Shown one piece after another: positions 56,979-64,000 of a stretch of DNA of 64,000 nucleotides. Location: NCBI RefSeq assembly GCF_007293315.1, contig NZ_VLXZ01000015.1, positions 1-64,000 of the forward strand, read 5' to 3'. The notes under the pieces were generated by a model. The model was not told where the DNA came from. It worked only from the letters and a program-made list of their open reading frames with translations, and made no database searches. The position numbers were made by a program, and so were the translations under genes. Positions within the stretch are counted from its first letter, which is position 1, and each line of letters begins with the position of its first letter. The stretch comes from Alkalicoccobacillus porphyridii (lineage in GTDB: Bacteria; Bacillota; Bacilli; Bacillales; Bacillaceae_D).

Positions 56979-58139
56979 ATGTCAAAAAACCTATTCGCCA
57001 CTACAGCCTTTCAAAGAAATTGGCTGCAAAAACTAGAGAATCTCCGTCCCCAGATTGAACAGACTGCTCAATCAAATGATGAAACAGGGACCTTTCCTGC
57101 TCAGCATATACAAGCATTAGTTAACATTGGCTATACGTCCCTTCCCCTTCCTGAAGAATACGGGGGAGCTGGCCTTCGTATGGCTGATCTTGTACTTTTT
57201 CAAGAAACCCTCGGCAGCATGGATGGGGCTACAGCTTTATCTATCAGCTGGCATCAGGGTGTCCTAGCAGAGATTTTTGATAAAAAGATATGGACTGCCG
57301 AGCAGCTCTCATTTTTAGCTGAAGAAGTGCGAAATGGGGCTGTCATTAACCGAGCCGTAAGTGAGGCTCAAACAGGTAGCCCGACCCGCGGAGGCAAACC
57401 GGGAACACAGGCCATGCGTGATGGCGATTCCTGGGTCATTAATGGAGAAAAAACATTTACAACCATGTCCCCCTACCTAACCTATTATCTTGTTGGCGTC
57501 TGGATCGAAGAAAAGCAAACCGTTGGATTCTTTCTCATTCATCGCGATACACCAGGCTTGTCCATTCGAGAAAACTGGAATATGGTCGGAATGAGAAGCA
57601 CCGAAAGCCATAACCTACTTTTAAAAGATGTGCGCGTGGACGATTGGTTTTTAGTTGAAGTGAATCAAAAGCAACGTGGTGCCCAAGTGAACGCGTGGAT
57701 GACCCATATTCCCGCCAATTATCTTGGCATTGCTCAGGCGGCAAGGGATTATGCTGTCAAATATGCCACGGAGCATTCACCAAACAGTATTACCGGCACC
57801 ATTAGTGAGCTGCCAAACGTTCAAGCAAGCCTTGGTGAAATAGATTTACTCATGATGCAGTCCCGCCATCTTATCTATTCTGTCACTCGCGCATACGACA
57901 GCATGGACACGCGCCACCTCATTCAAAATGAAATTGGTGCGGTGAAGCATACGGTTGTGAATAACAGCATTGCTGTGGTTGATAAAGCGATGCGAGTGGT
58001 TGGCGCTAAAAGCCTAGAACTTTCATGCCCATTGCAACGGCATTATCGTGACATCCGAGCAGGACTGCACAACCCGCCAATGGACGACATGACCATTTCA
58101 AAGCTTGCCCAAAGTGCAATAGAAGAATTTAAAGCGTAA
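56979..58139 (+). CDS. Acyl-CoA dehydrogenase family protein
   Basis: FAD-dependent dehydrogenase-fold protein of 386 residues. The N-terminal helical domain contains PLPEEYGGAGLRMADL, the beta domain VINGEKTFTT (flavin region) and NMVGMRSTESHNLLLKDVRV, and the C-terminal helices PLQRHYRDIRAGLHNPP. It may oxidize an acyl-CoA, but the catalytic glutamate cannot be fixed from sequence alone, and the short divergent C-terminus also recalls flavin monooxygenases of this fold. It stands alone, with its own terminator, on the strand opposite to the backbone. Confidence 0.85.
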   Translation: MSKNLFATTAFQRNWLQKLENLRPQIEQTAQSNDETGTFPAQHIQALVNIGYTSLPLPEEYGGAGLRMADLVLFQETLGSMDGATALSISWHQGVLAEIFDKKIWTAEQLSFLAEEVRNGAVINRAVSEAQTGSPTRGGKPGTQAMRDGDSWVINGEKTFTTMSPYLTYYLVGVWIEEKQTVGFFLIHRDTPGLSIRENWNMVGMRSTESHNLLLKDVRVDDWFLVEVNQKQRGAQVNAWMTHIPANYLGIAQAARDYAVKYATEHSPNSITGTISELPNVQASLGEIDLLMMQSRHLIYSVTRAYDSMDTRHLIQNEIGAVKHTVVNNSIAVVDKAMRVVGAKSLELSCPLQRHYRDIRAGLHNPPMDDMTISKLAQSAIEEFKA

Positions 58140-58151
58140 GGCTTTTGTGAA

Positions 58152-58188
58152 CTTGCCAACGAGTCCAGACTCGTTGGCAAGCTTTTTT
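58152..58188 (+). terminator. Terminator after the acyl-CoA dehydrogenase gene
   Basis: CTTGCCAACGAGT and ACTCGTTGGCAAG form a 13-bp perfect stem (CCAG loop) followed by CTTTTTT, 12 bases past the stop. Confidence 0.92.
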
Positions 58189-58248
58189 AGTGCAGAGGGA
58201 TACTAAGTTCCTCTGGATGAGAGCATGGAATCTAATAGACGCTTCGGC

Positions 58249-58476
58249 GTCGTATGTTTCCAATCAGACAATTGGCTGCGCTTACTGGCGTCCGCGCACG
58301 CACTCCGCTTTTTCGCGCAGCACATGATGATTTTCGCGCATTTTCCATCTGTGGGGTGGGGAATTGACTGTGCTTACCGACATACGCACGCGAGTTTAGA
58401 TCTTCTTGCGATGGATTCCGCTTTCTTCCCGATGTATATACCTCTCATTCCCGATATCCTTGTGACAAGAGGGTCC
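58249..58476. repeat. R2 repeat copy 2 (three units plus conserved tail)
   Basis: GTCGTATGTTTCCAATCAGA (also found at the junction of copy 1) is followed by CGCGCA-type units at about 58295, 58315 and 58335, again 20 bases apart. The tail matches copy 1: TTTTCCATCTGTGGGG, TGACTGTGCTTACCGA, CGCGAGTTTAGATC, CTCATTCCCGATATCC and TTGTGACAAGAG. The unit count (3 versus 8) is the main difference. Confidence 0.8.
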
Positions 58477-58607
58477 TTGTTCATTTTTTAATCATTAGTC
58501 ATCCTCTATCTCTAAATATCGTTGTCATTCCCACAAAAGCACGAACTCTAGCCTTTTAGATCAAGTCCTTATTGTTGTACAAATTCTCATTCCAATACCT
58601 AACTAAA

Positions 58608-58739
58608 ACGAGCGGACGAAAATGGCGGGCCGACACCTGTGGGATGAAAAGGTTCAATGAGCTAAATCGACGTAGTCGAGTTAGCTCATTACCTTCCCGC
58701 GGTAAGCGTGCCCCCATTTTCGGGAGCGGCTGCCGAAGA
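58608..58739. repeat. Uninterrupted R3 repeat (minus orientation)
   Basis: About 130 bp: CGAGCGGACGAAAATGG, GGGCCGACACCTGTGGGATG, then an inner hairpin AATGAGCTAA...TTAGCTCATT (58655-58689), then CCGCGGTAAGCGTGCCCCCA and GGGAGCGGCTGCCGAAG. It contains the single CATC-CCA target context that copies A and C carry on both sides of R1, and so serves as an empty site. Confidence 0.8.
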
Positions 58740-58929
58740 ACCAAGCCAGTAGCCATCCACTATCTCTATACATCAATGTAATGTACACAAAAGCAAGGAC
58801 TCTGTATTTTTAGTAGAGTGGAGATATCATCTGTTAACAAAATTCTGAAACATAGTAAGACATACGCAGGATAATTTCTCTTCTATCAGGGTATAGACCG
58901 ATAACGCTATTTCTGAAGGGAGACTGTAC

Positions 58930-59763
58930 ATGATACCAGTACGTACAACAAACGACGGATTAACCTTACCAGCCATAGGCTTTGGAACCGCAAGTGTAAA
59001 AGGGGCAGAAGGTGTTCATACCATGACCAGTGCCATTGATGCTGGCTACCGGTTGATAGATTCTGCTTTTAACTATGAAAATGAAGGTGCTGTGGGGGCG
59101 GCAGTAAAGCGTAGCTCCGTGTCTCGCGAACAGCTACGCATCACCTCTAAGCTTCCAGGACGACATCACGAATATAAAAAAGCCATCATGGCCATCCAAG
59201 AATCCCTTCTGAGAGCAGACCTTGATTATTACGACCTGTATTTAGTGCATTGGCCCAACCCGAAGCAGGAGCTATTTGTCGAAGCGTGGCAGGCCTTAAT
59301 TGACGCCAAAAAATGGGGGCTGATTCGCTCCATTGGTGTATCAAACTTCCTGCCCGAGCATATTGAGCGATTAATTGATGAAACAGGAGTAACACCTAGT
59401 GTAAACCAAGTGGAGCTGCACCCTTATTTTTCTCAAGAGCAGCAGCGTTCGTTTGATCAGCAGCACGGGATTATTACCGAATCATGGAGTCCACTCGGAC
59501 GAGCCAGCCAAGTGCTAGAGGATCGGTCCATTCAGACAATAGCCGATACTCACAACAAAACGATCTCACAAATCATTCTCAGATGGCATATTCAGCTAGG
59601 TGCCTTACCTCTTCCTAAAGCCTCTTCGATTGGAAGACAGCTAGAAAACCTCGCTGTTTTTGACTTTGAACTAACGGAACAGGATATGGTCACAATTAGT
59701 ATCCTTACTAAAACGGATGGGCGTATTCAAGATCAGGACCCCGCGGAATATGAGGAATTTTAA
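58930..59763 (+). CDS. Aldo/keto reductase
   Basis: NADPH-dependent carbonyl reductase of 277 residues in the AKR superfamily. The catalytic tetrad is complete: Asp44, Tyr49 (IDSAFNYENE), Lys74 (ITSKL) and His107 (YLVHWPNP). Signatures GVSNF and NQVELHPYFSQ, and the C-terminal LPKASS cofactor loop, are present. It resembles YvgN/YtbE-type reductases that detoxify aldehydes such as methylglyoxal. The substrate is not shown. Stand-alone gene with its own terminator. Confidence 0.92.
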   Translation: MIPVRTTNDGLTLPAIGFGTASVKGAEGVHTMTSAIDAGYRLIDSAFNYENEGAVGAAVKRSSVSREQLRITSKLPGRHHEYKKAIMAIQESLLRADLDYYDLYLVHWPNPKQELFVEAWQALIDAKKWGLIRSIGVSNFLPEHIERLIDETGVTPSVNQVELHPYFSQEQQRSFDQQHGIITESWSPLGRASQVLEDRSIQTIADTHNKTISQIILRWHIQLGALPLPKASSIGRQLENLAVFDFELTEQDMVTISILTKTDGRIQDQDPAEYEEF

Positions 59764-59771
59764 TATCGTCA

Positions 59772-59823
59772 AAGCCGAACCAGGATGTGTTAGTCTACTC
59801 ACCTCCTGGCTCGGCTATTTTTT
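59772..59823 (+). terminator. Terminator after the aldo/keto reductase gene
   Basis: AGCCGAACCAGGA pairs with TCCTGGCTCGGCT (one mismatch) around an 18-base loop, followed by ATTTTTT. Confidence 0.88.
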
Positions 59824-59974
59824 AGCTAATACACTGCCCGCCCCCCCATATATATTAGCCACCCCATCATTACAAAACATTAATACGCTTTACTTAATAT
59901 TCATTGTATCGAGGTAGTACGTCAAAAAATAAAACTGTATAGTCTCTATCATAAACTTGAAGGGAGCTACTGTT

Positions 59975-60336
59975 TTGAGCAATCCATTGCAAGTTAATAC
60001 AAAGGTATTATTGGTTATGATCGTCATTACAGCACTTGCTAGCCTCAATGCAGGTGTTCAGAAGATGCGACCGACCCTGAAGACAACACAATGGAAGGGA
60101 TTGTAGCGATAATAAACGGTGATCAGATATTACTAGTAGAAGGCTTAACTAGTGAGGGGACTAAAGGATTAACAGAAGAAGAGTTGATAGATGAATCACA
60201 TGGGGCGGCTTATCTTGTATTAACGGAGGGTAATGAGGATGTGACAGTTGGTGATGAAGTTAAGGTCTGGATTGAAGCCCTAAATACATCGCATCCTGCG
60301 TTTGGAGATGCAAGTAAAGTAGAGGTTCTACCTTGA
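59975..60336 (+). pseudogene. DUF3221-like lipoprotein gene with a frameshift at the lipobox
   Basis: From TTG at 59975 (behind AGGGAG) a lipoprotein signal is read: VLLVMIVITALASLNAG. The frame then runs out at a TAG near 60106. One base over, from 60055, the expected continuation appears: Cys-Ser-Glu-Asp, then an acidic linker and a small domain (INGDQILLVEGLTSEG, EEELIDESHGAAYLVLTEGN, VGDEVKVWIEAL) resembling DUF3221. Loss of one T in the sequence GGT(T)GTTC restores nothing else, so a single-base deletion at the lipobox explains it. It could be a sequencing error. Confidence 0.7.
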
Positions 60337-60364
60337 GTAGGATAAAGGTATCCGTTTCTAGATA

Positions 60365-60399
60365 AACCCATCCTGCCTCATATAACGGCAGGATGGGTT
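60365..60399 (+). terminator. Hairpin after the DUF3221-like gene
   Basis: AACCCATCCTGCC and GGCAGGATGGGTT form a 13-bp perfect stem (9-base loop), followed by GTTCT. The T run is short. Confidence 0.7.
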
Positions 60400-60418
60400 G
60401 TTCTGATTGAGCCCTCCC

Positions 60419-60447
60419 TTGACCTTGCCAGTTGCGCTATATATGAT
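60419..60447 (+). promoter_or_regulatory. Promoter of the CNNM/HlyC-type gene
   Basis: TTGACC (60419-60424) and TATGAT (60442-60447) with a 17-base spacer, 58 bases before the chosen start. It fits a sigma-A promoter. Confidence 0.65.
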
Positions 60448-60505
60448 AGAGCTAACTGTCCGTATATGAATGAGTCTACGGATCAACCAACTGGAGGGAA
60501 CATTC

Positions 60506-61738
60506 TTGATCTTTGCGATTATCGTATTGTTTATTGCTTCAAGCTTTTTCTCCGGCAGTGAAACGGCTCTAACTGCTGCCAACAAAATCAAACTTCAAAG
60601 TAAAGCCGCCAATGGAGATAAAAAGTCCGAGCGACTGTTGAAGCTTGTATCAAATGCTGAGGAGTTTATTCCGGGTATTCTAGTTGCAAATAATGTACCG
60701 AACATCGTCCTGCCTTCTCTTGTTACCATTGTCGCTTTGGAACATGGCATCAATGTCGGAATTGCTACTGGTGTACTAACAGTCGCTATCATTATTTTTG
60801 CTGAGGTCTTACCAAAGTCTGTTGCCGCAGCTTATCCAGATCGTATTGCGTACATGGTATATCCACTTACACGATTACTGCTGATTATTTTAAAGCCTGC
60901 CACCTACCTCTTAAATGCCCTTACCCATTTAGTTATTAAGCTAATTGGACAAAAGGATACAGATCAGACCTCCTTTTCAAAAGCAGAGATGAGAGCGATG
61001 TTTGATATCGGGCAAACGGAGGGAACGTTTGAAAACGAGGAAGTACATAGATTAAAAAGCATGCTTGATTTTCAACAATTAAATGTTGCGGATGTTCTTA
61101 AAACGCCAAGAATTGATGTACATGGGCTTTCAGCAGACATGACATTTGAAGAAGCTCAGGAGATTCTATCCCTTAATCAATACTCTCGTTATCCGGTATA
61201 TGAAGAGAATCTTGATCATATTATTGGGGTCTTTCATTCAAAATTTGTCCTTGCCTGGTTTCAGAACCCTCACAAACAAGCTAGGGACGTTGCTGATTTG
61301 AATCCAATGTTCGTGAACGAATTTCAACCAGTAAACAGTGTATTTCAGCGGATGATTCAAGAAAAAAAGCATATTGCCATTGTGTTAGATGAATATGGCG
61401 GCACAGAGGGAATCATTACACATGAGGACCTTATTGAAGCCATTATTGGACAAGATATTGAGGACGAGACCGATGTTGATGATGTGTTAGTTGAAAAACA
61501 AACGGAAACAGAAATCATATGTGACGGAAAAATCGCACTACGTCGCCTTAATATCGTCTTTAATACACGAATCCCTGAAGCAGAGGATAACTTAGCCGGC
61601 TTTCTCCTTCATCAGTTTGGTTATCTACCTACTGTAGGTGAAACGGTCACATTTAATGACCTTCATTTTGAAATCCTAGAAGTGGAAACAAGAAAAGTCA
61701 GCCGCGTTAGAATTAATAAGATAGAAATAGACGAATAA
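60506..61738 (+). CDS. CNNM/HlyC-CorC family membrane protein with CBS domains
   Basis: About 410 residues: a DUF21/CNNM membrane domain (three to four helices within 1-150; FFSGSETALTAAN, PKSVAAAYPD), a pair of CBS domains (about 190-310; VADVLKTPRID, HIAIVLDEYGGTEGIITHEDL) and a C-terminal CorC_HlyC domain to the end. Relatives take part in magnesium efflux or homeostasis (for example MpfA). The TTG at 60506, 8 bases after GGAGGG, is preferred to the ATG at 60470, which lacks a ribosome site. Confidence 0.88.
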   Translation: MIFAIIVLFIASSFFSGSETALTAANKIKLQSKAANGDKKSERLLKLVSNAEEFIPGILVANNVPNIVLPSLVTIVALEHGINVGIATGVLTVAIIIFAEVLPKSVAAAYPDRIAYMVYPLTRLLLIILKPATYLLNALTHLVIKLIGQKDTDQTSFSKAEMRAMFDIGQTEGTFENEEVHRLKSMLDFQQLNVADVLKTPRIDVHGLSADMTFEEAQEILSLNQYSRYPVYEENLDHIIGVFHSKFVLAWFQNPHKQARDVADLNPMFVNEFQPVNSVFQRMIQEKKHIAIVLDEYGGTEGIITHEDLIEAIIGQDIEDETDVDDVLVEKQTETEIICDGKIALRRLNIVFNTRIPEAEDNLAGFLLHQFGYLPTVGETVTFNDLHFEILEVETRKVSRVRINKIEIDE

Positions 61739-61780
61739 AAGCAGGACGGCACAATGAAATCTAGTGCCGTCCTGCTTTTT
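61737..61780. terminator. Bidirectional terminator between CNNM-type gene and metS
   Basis: AAAGCAGGACGGCAC and GTGCCGTCCTGCTTT form a long perfect stem (about 12-base loop) with A and T runs on both sides; the two genes converge here. Confidence 0.93.
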
Positions 61781-61782
61781 CC

Positions 61783-64000
<2,218 letters not shown>

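Noticed and set aside
58225-58491. 88-codon open frame on the plus strand
   Set aside because: It reads through R2 copy 2 and has no ribosome site or family resemblance.

Overview
The window is a chromosomal segment of a spore-forming, low-GC Gram-positive bacterium of the Bacillaceae. Gene order and content match the origin-proximal region between metS and the first rRNA operon of Bacillus subtilis. It is shown here in reverse, so the conserved genes run on the minus strand from metS (right edge) to lysS and an rRNA leader (left edge). An ectoine-type uptake operon and the many dispersed repeats would suit an alkaliphilic or halotolerant relative (Alkalihalobacillus-like). That placement is inference.

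Conserved backbone, in transcription order from the right: metS behind a T-box leader; tatD, the yabE-type 3D-domain protein, rnmV, rsmA, yabG, veg, sspF, a 29-codon small gene, ispE, purR, ridA, spoVG, glmU, prs, ctc/rplY, pth, fin, mfd, spoVT, yabM, yabN/mazG and rqcP. After an interruption it resumes with yabP, yabQ, divIC, yabR, tRNA-Met, spoIIE, yabS, yabT, tilS, hpt, ftsH, coaX, hslO, cysK, the pab/fol operon, yazB, lysS and the rRNA promoter. Together these cover translation, rRNA maturation, nucleotide and envelope precursor synthesis, folate and cysteine synthesis, DNA repair, division and sporulation. Promoters of the sigma-H (spoVG), sigma-G (spoVT, probably sspF) and sigma-F/G (fin) type can be read directly. 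Two genes expected from B. subtilis, yacD and yacF/dusB, are absent.

Three accessory insertions break the backbone. (1) 20.4-33.9 kb, between rqcP and yabP: an alpha/beta hydrolase, a mini L,D-transpeptidase, an ehuBCDA-type ABC transporter, a DedA protein, a DUF1540 peptide, a Fur-box-controlled ferredoxin-NADP reductase homologue, an M3 peptidase, a divergent Lrp/YitT pair, and a histidine phosphatase, Nudix and HAD trio. (2) 37.5-38.6 kb: a second MurG-type transferase on the plus strand with an attenuator-like leader. (3) 56.4-61.8 kb: an acyl-CoA dehydrogenase, an aldo/keto reductase, a frameshifted DUF3221 lipoprotein gene and a CNNM/HlyC-type membrane protein, all on the plus strand.

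The gene-free parts of these insertions, and the yabG-veg gap, carry three dispersed repeat families. R3 is a ~130-bp imperfect palindrome. R1 is a 230-270 bp MITE-like unit with ~15-bp terminal inverted repeats and apparent ~9-bp target duplications; it sits inside R3 copies in both orientations. R2 is an array of TTTTCGCGCA-like units at 20-21 bp spacing followed by a conserved ~170-bp tail. No transposase, phage gene or CRISPR array is visible. The nested R1-in-R3 arrangement and the R2 arrays are the most unusual content of the window.
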